This document shows, in pieces, positions 1-11,535 of a stretch of DNA of 40,863 nt. This stretch comes from Candolleomyces eurysporus. Taxonomy: Eukaryota; Basidiomycota; Agaricomycetes; Agaricales; Psathyrellaceae. A model generated the notes under the pieces. The model saw only the letters and a list, made by a program, of their open reading frames with translations, was not told the origin of the DNA and did not search any database. The stretch spans positions 1 through 40,863 of the forward strand of contig JANBPK010001533.1 in NCBI GenBank assembly GCA_027579435.1, in the 5' to 3' direction. Numbering within the stretch: position 1 is the stretch's first letter; each line of letters opens with the position of its first letter. Both the position numbers and the translations under genes were made by a program.

Positions 1-459
1 AAAAGAGGATACTGTAAAAAAAGAGAAAGCAGATGGCTAGTAACATAGAACCAGATATCAAAGGAGACGGAGAAAGAGGGGAATGTCCAATCGATGACGA
101 CCATAACGATAAATACAGAAAACGAAGCAGGCCCAGAACTGCAGCTAGACAGCAAGAATATGGGAGCGTGAATGTGCGATAGAAATTCGAGGAACGACGA
201 TGATGCTATATTTTGAGAGAAGAAGAGGTGGAAGAGGCGACCAAAACCCTAGGTTCAAAATGCAAGGGGACGATAAAGGTGCTGGCAGTCTAATCGGAAT
301 GCCATGGTGACAGAAGCTGCCCTTGACGTGGGATGTGCATGTGAACCACAGCAGGCTGGAGAGAATGGATATGTACAGCCTGGAGCGATGAAACTCGCGA
401 CGAGTTGTTGCTCTATTTGCAAGCCGCTCGATGACGAAGAGACTAGGGAGGTGCAATGA
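1..459. other. intergenic, no gene recognised
   Basis: Purine-rich sequence in which I see no convincing coding region. The long reading frame on the minus strand across 145-531 has no family resemblance and overlaps repeat sequence, so it is not called. A purine-rich stretch here (ending near 'gaggggaatgtcc') loosely resembles 21660-21750, which also lies left of a NACHT copy, so the two may be diverged copies of one unit edge. This is weak and rests on eye comparison only. Confidence 0.4.
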
Positions 460-1150
460 CAGGATAAAGATATGTTCTTTCATCCCCGCTGATTTCCACG
501 GCTTCCAATTCCAAGGCTCGCATTCGCGCATTTACTGGGTACGTCGTGTTGCCGTCGTCACGAAGCCGTGTTGATCGTTTATTCTCCAGGAAAAATATGG
601 CTATTGGGTTTGTGGTTCATCTAAAACGGTTCCTGTGCATGAGGTCCGAGCTATTCTAATTCGCAAGATTGAATACTTTCTTCGTTGCTCCTACTTAATT
701 ACAGACACCTCTGTATGACTGTCAGTATGATAGACGGACGAGCTCAAGTATCAGGAATTCAAAGTGACGCACCTGTGAGGACTGTCTAAAGAAATCTGGC
801 GAGTTGCAGTCTCACATACAGTCCTGAAGGTGTGTTCGAGAGGGGGATGTGATGAAATTTCTGCAGACTTGCCTTACCTTCGATGATCGACCGATTTGAA
901 TGAATAGATATTCCTTGGTATCTCCACCTGGAGATTCGCCGGCCCTGTAAGCGAACGTGCGTCTTCACTTCCTTTGACTACGGATCCACTCGCTAGTACC
1001 AAGTTGACTACTTGGACTGGTATTCCCCTCAGGATGCAGTGATTTTAGCGTTGGCTGTGGCTTCCGCCGTAGAGGGAGTGCTTGGTAGGAAAGGTTGGCT
1101 ATTTTATTGAAATACTTTGTCGGATGATGAAGGTCGGTATAACATTTGTA
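460..1150 (+). repeat. array spacer repeat: tail exon relic of a plus-strand gene plus conserved NACHT 3' flank
   Basis: About 460-650 matches 11535-11760 and 16480-16690. It is the decayed last exons of a plus-strand gene: a 'gctgatttcc' stretch, a donor-like 'gtacgtcg', 'ttttattctccag', then a short exon whose best copy (16634-16687) ends in GKYGYWGLWFIKDGSC and a stop. About 840-1130 is the roughly 280-bp sequence that lies immediately downstream of every NACHT copy in this window, recognisable by 'accaagttgactact' and 'ttgataggaaaggtt'-like stretches. No intact gene is present. Confidence 0.7.
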
Positions 1151-1155
1151 CTATA

Positions 1156-3274
1156 CTATTCGACATCCTGACGAACAAGCCTGAACATGTCCATAACCAC
1201 CCGCCGCTCGCTGTCATCTATTGAGCTAAACGCTATCAGAAGCCCTTCAACACGCTCTTCGAGTTTCTTGAAGGGCCTTTCTTGTGTCTCAAGAAGGCCC
1301 TTCAAAGCTTGAACAGCATTGTCGAAAGCGGGCACCGGATGATGATTGGACATTTCGGTCATATAGAGATACAAGCAAACTGCAACATCGTCAGGGTCTA
1401 TGCGATGACTGGTGAACCATTCGGGATTGAGGACGTGCCGGAAGCAGGCGTCCACCGAGGATCGAAGATGAGAGAGTACATCTTCGATGAGAGTTGTGCA
1501 AACAGAAAATGGCATGTCATAGGTGATAAGGTTGTGAGTCGGATGGTACAAACTGTTGAGGCAAGACAAAAAACCATTCACAGTTCTGTTGCCCATCAAA
1601 TTCTGAACAAAGCAAGCTGTGAGATCAGTTGCAAGCAACGCCTTGAGGTGTGGTGATCGGTCAGCGTCTGCAATGCGTGCCCATCGCCGCCAAATCCTCG
1701 GCCAATATTCCAGGGAAAATTGGAGGTGTTCCTCGCAGACCTGAGCATCTATGTTTTCTGACGACAGTGCCTTTAAACATGCCGCAAGCACCCTGCTGAG
1801 ACCCTTCTGTACGTCAATTGCGACGTCTGGCAAGGGTTGAGACTGACCCCTCAAGAATTCGGCAAATGAAGAATGATAAAAGAAGAGTGAATCGCCTGAG
1901 CTTGGGACATTGTCGCCGGACAGGCGTATCACAGCGTGGAGAGGTCGGAGGACCTTGATTCCACGACCAGGTGACCGCCCATGGAGGCGATCGAGGATGT
2001 TCAGAGCAACGTGGACGTTTCCGAAGAATTGACTTCCAGCTGCCAGTATCTCTTCAAGTACCCCGACCATGGTGGCCCGATTTGTNGGGGGGGCATGACC
2101 GTAAGATTTGGCGGTAAAGTTCGTGAAGGGAGGAGAAAGGAGTTGAGTGGGTGAGGTCCTGAGTGGAATTAAACTCGCCGTTGAGAATATCTTGCAGTCG
2201 TTGTCGGGGATCGTGGTATGGGTCGTCGATGTGACAGATAACGGTGGTGGCGGAGAGCATGTGGCCGCTGGCTTTCCACAAGAAGTCCTTCACGATATCT
2301 TCCCCAGGCCACTCTTCGTCGTCAACTGGCTGTGGATCCAAGCTCTCTGCGATACGAGCTAATTCATCCCTGACAAATTGCTCCACGTCACTGAAATGAT
2401 CTCCAACTTGGTAAAGGTCTAAGCTCTCCGTGATGGATTGAAATGGCTTGGACTCAATGTGCCGCTTGATCCACGGTTCCGGCCTGCTGAGAATGAGGAA
2501 GCATAGGGGAAGGTTGTGGGAATGGAGAATGCGAATGAGCTCGAGGACCCGGACCTGAACGCGTTCCTGATCCTCCGCGTACTGCTTCTCCACTCAAGAC
2601 TGCTGATCCGAGTTGATGCACTCGTCGAGTCCGTCGATGATAACCAGGCGATACGGTATGTTGTCTAGCTCGCCAAGGGATTTGAACGGCTCGACGATGA
2701 GCTTCGTTAGCTGAACTTCGAGCGCTTTGTTGAGGACCATGGGATTTTGCTTCACCGCTGCTTCGATGTAAGGAGCGAGCTCGGGGATGGATATTGTGAA
2801 CTGATACGCCAACGTGATGATGAAGTGCTTTGGGCTGTTGCGTTTGTCCGACGTCCTCCAGAAGAAGAACGTAGCTCCGATGGGGTTGAAATCCAGGTCC
2901 GTGCGGCTCTCCATCTTCTTCGACACTGTCCCCGCAACTGCAGTCTTGCCGTAGCCTGCAGGGGCATGGACCCACATGATCTTCTTCTCTGGTGGGATTT
3001 CGAATCCGTACCACCCCTCGATCCGGCATATGACGACCTCGCGAGTCCCTTCGTGGCACAGAGGCGGGGGGTACCGCTCTTCCGAGTCGTGCATGGCACT
3101 GGTAGCCGAGTGCTTGTGCAGATATTGGAGCGCTTATTGTTAGACAAATGTCAGTTTATTGGTGAATGAGACGCAAACTATTTACTTACCATCGCCTTCT
3201 GAGACGTAGTTATTGAAGGTTAGCTTTTTGATACCAAAGTCCTTGGAGTTGGCGAAGTACGATGAACCGGACAT
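1156..3274 (-). pseudogene. NACHT NTPase (NLR-like), copy 1, interrupted
   Basis: Exon 1 3274-3190 (28 codons plus one base, starting MSGSSYFANSKDF), intron 3189-3133 (GTAAGT...AAG, 57 nt), exon 2 3132-1156. The NACHT module is recognisable: Walker A APAGYGKTA, Walker B LVIIDGLDEC, then a helical region ending KLVRQDVE-stop as in copy 2. There are two breaks. At 2594-2596 a TGA stands where the other copies have a CGN Arg codon (DQQS-R-VEK), which looks like a C-to-T transition at a CpG. At 2086 an N beside a G/C run adds one base, and removing it restores the frame (CPP-NRATM in relatives). The first break looks genuine; the second is probably a base-calling artefact. If the TGA is real, the product would be the P-loop half only, ending just after Walker B. 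The 5' end is intact. Confidence 0.85.
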
Positions 3275-3689
3275 GGAGATGATACACCGAAGATTTCAAG
3301 AGACAAGGATCGTTATCGTATCGATGAGATCAAACCCCAGCCGGCCTGTGCCCACAGTCTCCGCCGCCCGGCAGGTTTCTCAGAATGTATCTTTGAGAGG
3401 GGGGATGTGGTAAATTTCCTCAGACTTGTTTTACCTTCAATGATCGGTCTATTTGAGTGGACGACTAGGTGTTCCTTTGGTATCTTTACTTGTCCGCTGA
3501 CAACCCTACAAGCAAACCTGGGCCTTCACCTCTTTTGACTACCGATCCACATCACTCGCCCGTACCAAGTTGACTACTTGAACTGATGTTCCTTCGGGAT
3601 GTGGTTTTGCGCCTTGGCTTGATAGGACAGGTTCGCTATTCTATTCAATACATTGTTTTATGCAAGAGCTTGGTATAACATTTTCTATA
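3275..3689. repeat. NACHT1 promoter side and NACHT2 3' flank
   Basis: Non-coding spacer between NACHT copies 1 and 2. 3275-3390 is the upstream region of copy 1. From about 3395 ('gagaggggggatgtgg') to 3680 it matches the shared 3' flank seen at 840-1135, 11950-12255, 16880-17185 and, more weakly, 21770-22005. This unit carries no piece of the plus-strand tail gene, so copies 1 and 2 are the most tightly packed pair in the array. Confidence 0.6.
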
Positions 3690-5782
3690 CTATTCAACAT
3701 CCTGACGAACAAGTTTGAACATGTCCATGACCGCCTGCTCACGTTGCTCGTCCATCGGGTTCCCCGCCATGTCCTGCTCAAGTTCCTCGAAGAGCCTTTC
3801 TTCTTTCTCGAGAAGGCCCCTCAAAGCTTGAACAAAATTATCGAAAGCGGGCACCGGACGATGTTCAGAGATTTCTCTTATATAGACAGACAAGGGAAGT
3901 GATAAATCGAGTAGCATGCTGTGAATACGGGGCCACTCTGGATTAAGGATGTACCGGAAATATGCGTCCAGCGAAGATCGAAGATGCGAGAGTACGTCGT
4001 CGACGAGGGTTGTACAAACGGATAATGGTGTGTGGTGAACAATAAGGTTTTGAGTCGGATGGTACAATTCGGAAAGGCAAAACAACAAGCCGACGGTCGA
4101 TACACCCCGAAAAAAGCAAGTTGTGAGATCAGTTGCAAGCAATGCCTTGAGGTGTGATGATCGGTCAGCATCTGCGATGGGCTCCCATTCCCGCCAAAGA
4201 CTCGGCCAACCATACAGGGAAAATTCGACGTGTTCCTCGCAGGCCTGATCATCCATGGTTACCGCCGACATTGCCTTTAAACACCCTTCAAGCACCCTGC
4301 TGAGACCCTTCTGAACGTTGATTGTGAAGTCCGGCAAGGGCTGAGACTGATCCCTCAAGAATTCGGCAAATGAAGAATGATAAAAGAAGGGTGGAATGCC
4401 TATGCTTCTATCATCGTGGCCGGACAGGCGGATCACAGCATGGAGAGGTCGGAGGACCTTGATTCCACGACCAGGTGGTCGCTCAGAGAGGCGATCGAGG
4501 ATGTTGAGAGCATCGTGAACGCTTCCCTCGAATTCACCTTCAGCCGCCAGTATCTCTTCGAGTACCCTGCCCATGGTAGCCCGATTTTTTGGGGGGCATG
4601 ATCGTAAGATTTGGCGGTAGAGTTCGTGAAGGGAAGAGAAAGGAGTCGAGTGGGTGAGGTCTTGAGTGGAATGTAACTCGCCGTCGAGAATATCTTGCAG
4701 TCGTTGTCGGGGATCGTCGTATGGGTCGTCGATGTGACGAATAACGGTGGCAGCGTAGAGCATGTGCCCGCCAGTTCTCCCCAAGAAGTCTTCGACGGTA
4801 TTTTCCTTAGGCCACTCTTCGTCGTTGCCCGGTTGTGGGTCCAAACCCTCTGCGATTCGAGCTAGTTCATCCCTGACGAATTTCTCCACGTCCTCCAAAT
4901 GATCTCCGACTTGGTAAAGGTCCAAGGTCTCCGTGATGGATTGAAATGACCTGGACTCGATGTGCTGCTTGATCCACGGTTCTGGTCTGCTGAGAATGAG
5001 GAAACATAGCGGGAGGTTGTGCGAATGGAGAGTGCGAATGAGCTCGAGGACCCGGACCTGAACACGTTCTTGATCCTCCGCGTACTGCTTTTCGACTCGC
5101 GACTCCTGGTCCGAGTTGATGCACTCGTCGAGTCCGTCGATGATGACCAGGCGATGCGGCATATTGTCTAGTTCGCCAAGGGATTTGAACGGCTCGACGA
5201 TGAGCTTCGTCACCTGAACTTCGAGCGCTTTGTTGAGGACCATGGGATTTCGCTTCACCGCTGCTTCGATGTGAGGAGCGAGCTCGGGGATGGATATGGT
5301 GAACTGATATGCCAACGTGATGACGAAGCGTGCAGGGCTGTTACGCTCTGGAGACGCCCTCCAGAAGAAGAACGTAGCACCAACGGGGTTGAAATCCAGG
5401 TCCGTACGGCTCTCCATCTTCTTCGACACCGTCCCCGCAACAGCAGTCTTCCCGTAGCCTGCAGGAGCATGGACCCACATGATCTTCTTCTCCGGTGGGG
5501 TTTTGAACCCATACCACCCCTCAATCCGACATATGACGACCTCGCGAGTCCCTTCGTGGCACAGAGGCGGAGGATATCGCTCTTCCGAGTCGTGCATGGC
5601 ACTTGTAGCCGAGTGCTTGTGCAGATATTGGAGCGCTTATCGTCAGAAAGCTGTCAGTTTGGTGGGCATACTGACCCAGACGCAGCTATTCACTCACCAT
5701 CGCCCTCTGAGGTGTAGTTGTTGTTATTGACCGTTAGCTTGTTGATAGCAAAGTCCCTGGAGTTGGCGAAGTACGATGACAT
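3690..5782 (-). CDS. NACHT NTPase (NLR-like), copy 2, intact
   Basis: Two exons: 5782-5698 and 5635-3690, with a 62-nt intron (GTGAGT...AAG) in phase 1. The protein is 676 aa. The ATG in exon 1 is preferred over the internal Met at 5597 because the spliced product adds ALQYLHKHSATSA in frame, the helix that precedes the domain in Agaricomycete NACHT proteins, and all copies keep this splice. Walker A (APAGYGKTA) is near residues 85-93, Walker B (IIDGLDEC) near 193-200, and a sensor-1-like LILSRPE near 241-247. Beyond the NTPase lies a roughly 420-residue helical region with the conserved FFYHSSFAEFL motif and a charged, coiled-coil-like C-terminus. No WD40, ankyrin or TPR repeats follow, so ligand sensing would have to lie in the helical region. 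Such proteins are STAND ATPases thought to act in self/non-self or stress recognition; the role of this one is inferred from family only. This copy and copy 4 are the two uninterrupted genes of the array. Confidence 0.9.
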
Positions 5783-7320
5783 GGAGATGATGCACAGAGG
5801 AGTTCAAGGACGGAAATCAAACGCCAACTGGCCTGTGCGCTCGTCGAGTCTGCGCCGAGTCGGAAGCTGTATATGATCCGCTATCCGTATTCCAACTCCG
5901 CTCCGGGAGCCTCGCAATAATCTCCTTTCGGTACCAGAATGTCTCAAACTTGTTCCCTGCATGGCTTCTCCCTCTTTTTATCCTCTCTCAGTCCTTCTAA
6001 AATCGTTCATATGTCCGACACATGTCACACCCATCCTGAGCACCTCAACAAGTAACCCACCAAGTAAATCACTTTGCTGCTGGGCATCATGATGACCGTA
6101 ACGAGCATCCGAGTTTTGAGGCGGATATGAAGGAACTGGAGAGAAGTTCACGCATTCGTTTGTCAGTGCGACTACTAAGTATGAAAGCGAAGCACATGTG
6201 TCAGTTCCCCGCACTGTAAACTGCACGCGTTCTCAATAACCCAACATATCACTATGCATACGGGGCTTCGATGCATGCAGGCTAACTCTGCGTCGTCGAG
6301 GAACTTTAACAGATCGGGTTTCGCTTGAGAACGGCCCCAGACGATGATTCTAAGGATGTGCTGCAGAAGAATGTGGGTTAATGGCAGATCCGTATGGCTC
6401 TCCAACGTCATCAAGCATCGAGACCTTCCTCGCCACAGCAGTCTTGCCATATCTTACTGGGGGATGGACCTGCATAACCTTATATATTCACTAACCGTCG
6501 CCTTCGGAAACATAGGCACTGAAGGTTGGGTTCGCTACGAAATGTTTAGTGTTAAAGAAGGAAACACTCGACGTGGTGGTGGTAAGTGGAAGGGGAAAGA
6601 ATTACACAGCCCCGGCTGTCAGCCTAATTTCAGAGCCCAGAACGAGGTAGTCAATGAAGCGCCAGGTATAAGCCAACCCCTTCAGCCGCACAGCTACGAA
6701 ACCGTCTTTCCTCTCCCACCACGCCACTCCAAAGCTCCGACTGATTAGTCGGAATGGCCTGCTGAGGGAGGCACTTTTGGCTCAATCAACTCTGATCTGA
6801 TATACTGTACGTATTCCTACCGATAGCCCTGGATTGCCCGCGATGAGCTGCTTTCACAACACAGCAGCGGGTTTCCGGGTTATTCTGCCACTGCGTCAGG
6901 TTCCAACAGCCAAGGTCAGCCACCTTCGTCGGTATCTTCGCATCTTTCAGAGCTCCGGAGCAAGTCTCTTGTAGACATGAGAAGCGACCTCCCCCGCAGT
7001 ACACGCCAGGAAGGATCGACGGATCCGGCCCTTTGCCTGCGTTTAACAAGAAGGGTGTGATCCTCAGCACGCAGATCGGCCAAACCAAACCGCGATTCAG
7101 ACCCGACATTGGATCTAAGGGCCGGTATCTCTTTGTATTTATACCGGGCGGGCTCATCGCCTGGTTCGCTCAGGTGGGTCATGTCCGTCCTAAACCGCAG
7201 TGCCATCGAGAGGAGACTCGGATGGGATAGGAACTACACCAAACACCTCGCACAGGTCTCCTGTGCCTTCACCTCTTTTGACTACCGGTCCACATCACTC
7301 ACTCAGAACCTATGATATGG
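5783..7320. repeat. segmental duplication, left copy (matches 14362-15800)
   Basis: The upstream region of NACHT copy 2 and that of NACHT copy 4 are homologous over about 1.5 kb, in the same order and orientation. They share a promoter-proximal stretch, a stretch around 'gtccgacac', a NACHT relic (6310-6545 and 14880-15125), a GT-repeat-like patch, and the 5' part of the plus-strand gene (6900-7250 and 15480-15775). The duplicated block therefore included a NACHT gene plus its upstream flank. Small indels distinguish the copies. Nothing in it is an intact gene. Confidence 0.75.
6310..6545 (-). pseudogene. NACHT relic with remnant of P-loop exon
   Basis: The minus strand reads a degraded trace of the region from the exon 1 end to the P-loop. 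The clearer twin at 14880-15125 reads TTYVSEGDG (end of exon 1), then directly WVHAPVSYGKTAAVGKV with a recognisable GKT, then text resembling the ESRTDL stretch. Here the same text is more decayed. Most of the intron and the N-terminal part of exon 2 are deleted. This is an older, dead NACHT copy carried along by the later duplication. It has no coding capacity. Confidence 0.65.
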
Positions 7321-7400
7321 CGAGGACGGGATGAGAATGTGTCCTCCACTCCTGCTGATTTCCATGGCCTCCATTTCCAAGCTCCGCATTCGTGTGTTTG
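6780..7400 (+). pseudogene. fragment of the plus-strand coiled-coil/Trp-rich gene
   Basis: This is the counterpart of 15340-15790. Readable pieces on the plus strand include a proline-rich segment (GSGPLPAFNKKG, PRFRPDIGSKGRY) and a frame-shifted trace of the SVLN-SAIER segment near 7190-7230. It then jumps to a short piece of the tail exon (7310-7400, 'gctgatttccatggcc'), with the coiled-coil and core parts deleted. Frames change and there is no complete reading frame. It lies tail-to-tail with NACHT copy 3, consistent with a convergent ancestral pair. Confidence 0.6.
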
Positions 7401-7545
7401 CGCCTTCGCTTAATTTGAATGCCGGTCCACCGCACTTGCTCGTACCAAGTTGGCTACTCGGACTGATGTTCCTTCGGGATGTGATTTTGTGCCTTGGCTT
7501 GATAGGAAAGGTTCGTTATTCTATTCAATACGTTGTTTGATGATG
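7400..7545. repeat. shared NACHT 3' flank, truncated copy
   Basis: A partial copy of the conserved downstream block ('gtaccaagttggctactcgg', 'gataggaaaggttcg', 'tattctattcaatac'). It closely matches 3570-3660 next to NACHT copy 2 and runs into the 3' end of NACHT copy 3. Confidence 0.6.
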
Positions 7546-7651
7546 CAAGCTTGGTATAACATTTGTCCTATACTGTTCGACATCCTGACGAACAAGTTTG
7601 AACATGTCCATGATCAGCCGCCGATGTTCCTCGTCCGCTGTGCTCATCCGT

Positions 7652-9660
7652 TCAACCTCTTCCTCGAGTTTCTTGAAGAGCTTTTCTTTTTTCTCGAGAA
7701 GGCCCTTCAAAGCTTGAAAAAAAATTGTCGAAAGCGGGCACCGGACAATGTTCAGAGATTTCTCTGATATAGAAAAATGAGTAAAATGGAAGAAGGAGAG
7801 GTATGCCGTATGGGTGACTAGTGAGCAACTCTGGATTTAGGACGTGCCGGAAGCATGCGTCCAGCGAAGATCGAATATGGGAGAGTACGTCTTCGACGAG
7901 GGTTGTACAAACGGAAAATTGCATGTCACGGACGATGAGGTTTCGAGTCGGATGGTACAAACCGTAGAAGCAATATAACAAACTATCAAAAGTCCCATCG
8001 CCCGTCACAGCATGAACAAAGCAAGCTGTGAGATCAGTTGCAAGCAACGCCTTGAGGTGTGATGATGGGTCAGCGTCTGCGATGGGTTCCCATCGCCGCC
8101 AAAGACTTGGCCAACCATACAGGGAAAAATTGACATGTTCCTCGCGGACGTGACCATCTATGGTTACCGCTGACATTGCCTTGAAACAACCTCCGAGCAC
8201 CCTGCTGAGACCCTTCCGAGCGTTGATTGTGATGTCTGGCGAATCCCTCAAGAATTCGGCGAATGAAGAATGATAAAAAAAGCGTAAATGGCGTAATTTT
8301 CTAGCATTGTTGCTGGACAGGCGTATCACAGCGTGGAGAGGTCGGAGGACCTTGATTCCACAACCAGGTGGTCGCCCGGAGAGGCGATCGAGGATGTTGA
8401 GAGCATCGTAGACGCTTCCCTCGAATTCACCTCCAGCTGCCAGTATCTCTTCAAGTACCCTGCCCATGGTGGCCCGATTTGCTTGGGGGCACGACCGTAA
8501 GATTTGGCGGTAGAGTTCATGCAGGGAAGAAAAGGGAGTCGAGTGGGTGAGGTCTTGAGTGGAATTGAACTCGCCCTTGAGAATATCTTGCAGTCGTTGT
8601 CGGGGATCGTCGTATGGGTCGTCGATGTGACGAATAACGGTGGCAGCATAGAGCATGTGCCCGCCAGTTCTCCACAAGAAGTATTTTACGGTATATTCCC
8701 TAGGCCACTCTTTGCCGTTGCCCGGTTGTGGGTCCAAGCCCTCTGCGATTCGAGCTAGTTCATCCCTGACGAATTTCTCCACGTCCTTCATATGATCTCC
8801 GACTTGATAAAGGTCCAAGGTCTCCGTGATGGATTGAAATGACCTGGACTCGATGTGCTGCTTGATCCACGGTTCCGGCCTGCTGAGAATGAGGAAACAT
8901 AGCGGAAGGTTGTGCGAATGGAGAGTGCGAATGAGCTCGAGGACCCGGACCTGAACACGCTCTTGATCCTCCGCATACTGCTTTTCGACGCGCGACTGCT
9001 GGTCCGAGTTGATGCACTCGTCGAGTCCGTCGATGATAACCAGGCGATGCGGCATATTGTCTAGCTCGCCGAGGGATTGGAACGGCTCGACAATGAGCTT
9101 CGTCACCTGAACTTCGAGCGCTTTGTTGAGGACCATGGGATTTCGCTTCACCGCTGCTTCGATGTGAGGGGCGAGCTCGGGGATGGATATGGTAAATTGA
9201 TATGCCAGGGTGATGATGAAGCGCGCAGGGCTGTTGCGCTCTGGAGACGTCCTCCAGAAGAAGAACGTAGCCCCGACGGGGTTGAAGTCTAGGTCCGTAC
9301 GGCTCTCCATGTTCCTCGACACCGTCCCCGCAACCGCAGTCTTGCCGTAGCCTGCAGGGGCATGGACCCACATGATCTTCTTCTCTGGTGGGATTGCGAA
9401 CCCGTACCAACTCTCGATCCGGGATATGACAACTTGTCGGGTACCTTCGTGGCATAAAGGTGGCGGGTAGCGCTCTTCCGAGTCGTGCATAGCACTGGTA
9501 GCAGAGTGCTTGTGTAGATATTGGAGTGCTTGTCAGAAAACTGTCAGTTTGGTGTGCGCGCTGAAGCAGACGCAACTATTTGCTTACCATCGCCTTCTGA
9601 GATGTTGAGCGTTAGCTTGTTGATAGCAAAGTCCCTGGAGTTGGCAAAGTACGATGACAT
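7652..9660 (-). CDS. NACHT NTPase (NLR-like), copy 3, C-terminus frame-shifted
   Basis: Exon 1 9660-9588 (24 codons, the shortest first exon, lacking the NNNN stretch), intron 9587-9529, exon 2 9528-7652. As read it is 649 aa. Walker A (APAGYGKTA) and Walker B (IIDGLDEC) are intact. An A8 run at 7717-7724 (relatives have seven bases here) shifts the last part. As written the protein ends SREKRKALQETRGRG instead of the usual coiled-coil tail. With one A fewer the usual ...NFFQALKGLLEK tail is restored, and because the usual TAG has become CAG that frame would run on to 7525. A short deletion also removes the QSQPLP stretch present in other copies after FLRD. The NTPase half should be functional if expressed. 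A homopolymer miscall is the simplest explanation of the tail. Confidence 0.8.
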
Positions 9661-10690
9661 GGAGATGATCCGCAAAAGAGTTGAAGAGAGATGTTGATGA
9701 TGAAATCTAACCCCCCCGACCTCCCAGTGCGCACTCATCTCCGCCGGGCCGGACACTTCATTGATCATTGGCCGTCCGTATTCTGACTCCACTCCGGGAG
9801 CAAGCTCAGACTGTCTCCTTCGTTCCCTCCATGGCTTCTCCTTTTTTTCATCCTCCCTAGTGTTCTATTCTGGCGTCAAGGCTTCCAGATCGCTCATTCG
9901 TGATCAAACGCCTCGTTTTCAGTGGCTATCTTCTGAACATTGCCAACACTTGTACACAATGCGAGCAGCGAATCACCTCCGAGCATGTCATACCCGTCCA
10001 GGAAATTCATGACTCACCCAAGCCCAATAGCAATACCCATTANTTTTTTTTTGTTGGAATCGTGAGCTGTGTTCTACATCGTAGGCCGGCTTCAAAATCT
10101 ATTGAAAGGTAGGGTTAACGTTGCGAGTTTGACGGACAGTCAGGCCATAGCTTGCAGTGCACTCCCTGAATGAGAAAATCGACTCTATTCTAACCTATGG
10201 GCTTTAATAAACCGTAATTCCACTCACAATATGGAAGCTAGATGTTGAACTTTCAACGTGTCCACAACAACTACGCCGATGTACCCAAGTGACTTGACAG
10301 GCAGGATTCCCTCAATGCAGCACAGATATGTTCATTCTCCCCACTTTCGCTTTGAATCGGAATGAAGTTCACGAACAGCACCATACTCGATGTCATGGAA
10401 GCCTCTTCACATTCCCGGAAACGTTCCACAAGACAGGCGTACTTTCCCATACGATTGCACGAAGCTACTTCATACATAAACATAGTAATTTTGGAGGGTT
10501 GAAGACGAAGGGACTTCTCTCTTGTTCTAGGTCGTGATGTCTTGAATCCTTGGAAATTACAATATTTCTGGTCCCTCCTGTTATTTCAAACGATCATGAT
10601 TCTCATCTTTGATTCTCCGTCTACGATCCCAGGAAGGCTGGGGGTCGAGCTCAATAATCAACAGGTGAAATCCGCCCTGAATCATTGACA
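9661..10690. other. intergenic, no gene recognised
   Basis: From the upstream flank of NACHT copy 3 to the start of the next degenerate 3' flank. It contains an N at 10043 beside a T run. The short open frames here lack family resemblance or splice support. I see nothing functional apart from the presumed NACHT3 promoter next to 9660. Confidence 0.4.
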
Positions 10691-10990
10691 AATCTACCAT
10701 AGATAACCCCTGTCTTCGATGATCGATCGTTTCGAATGAACGAGTAGGTGTTTCCTTGCCATCTTCACCTTCACATAACGATTTGTCAACCCAACGAGCG
10801 AAGTAAGCGTATCTTGACTCCCTTTGCATACCAGTCCACATTAATCGCCAGTACCAAGGTGCCGGGTTCCTCTTGCAATGTGGCAACTTTAGCATTGAGC
10901 GTGGCCTTCACTATGTAGGGTGTGTTTCTAAAAAGGGTTCGATATTTAGTTTAACTACATTTTCAGACGATAAATCTCGGTATGATACGT
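10690..10990. repeat. degenerate NACHT 3' flank
   Basis: A strongly diverged copy of the shared downstream block ('cgatgatcgatcgtttcgaatgaac', 'gccagtaccaagg', 'attttcagacga'). It precedes the NACHT relic at 10990-11535, exactly as the better copies precede live NACHT genes. Confidence 0.55.
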
Positions 10991-11535
10991 ATATTTACTA
11001 ATTGCCATCCTGACATACAAGCTTGAGCACGTTCTCAACCGCTGTCAATGGCCAACATTCCTCATGCCTGAGTAAGGCGCCGCATGCTGCTCGAGCTCCT
11101 CAAAGATCTTTTGTTTTTCTCAAGAAGTCTCAAAGCTTGAGCAAGATTGCTGAATGCGTGTGGACGATGCTCAGGTTCCATGCGTTGGCTAGTGAGTTAA
11201 TCCGAATTCAGGAGTGCACCAAGGCTCCCTCTTCCGAAGCTCGAAGGTGCGCACCGTCTTTGACGAGGATGGGGAAATAGAAACTTCGAGTTGGATGATA
11301 CAAAACGGACAGGTAACAATACAAACCAAAACTATACCTCCCTTCACCTGTCATAATTTGGACGACGTAGGCTTTGAGATCAAACCACATGCAACACTTT
11401 GAGCAACGATGATGAATCGGGGTCTTCAATAGGTTCCCATTGGCCAATTCTCAAGGGAAAATTTGATGTGATTCTCGCAAGCCTGAGCATCCGTGGATAT
11501 CGCTGACAGTGACTTTAAACACCCCGTAAGCACCC
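10990..11535 (-). pseudogene. NACHT C-terminal relic
   Basis: Minus-strand fragments resemble the C-terminal third of the NACHT proteins: GCLKSLSAISTDAQACENHIK and LYHPTRSF, then LVKDGAHLRASSEG-like text. It is closest to copy 6 (which has LTGCLKS-like, AVTHVRASSEGAFRYL). It carries frameshifts and lacks the NTPase. At about 11535 it is cut abruptly and joined to the tail exon of the plus-strand gene, a rearrangement breakpoint. Confidence 0.7.

Noticed and set aside
145..531. 128-aa open frame on the minus strand at the left edge
   Set aside because: No family resemblance, no splice support, and its right end overlaps the spacer repeat that recurs at 11535 and 16480.
2454..3169. Long overlapping frames on both strands inside each NACHT gene (also at 4867-5730, 8326-9575, 13015-14146, 18395-19224)
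   Set aside because: They mirror the NACHT coding frame in every copy and vary as antisense or shifted shadows would. The NACHT frame has the domain motifs and splice sites.
9544..9792. Extended N-terminus upstream of the NACHT exon 1 ATG (also 14233-14478)
   Set aside because: The frames are open upstream but start with GTG or TTG, not ATG, and the upstream part is not conserved in the same frame in copies 1, 2 and 5. The ATG of MSSYF/MSGSSYF is common to all.
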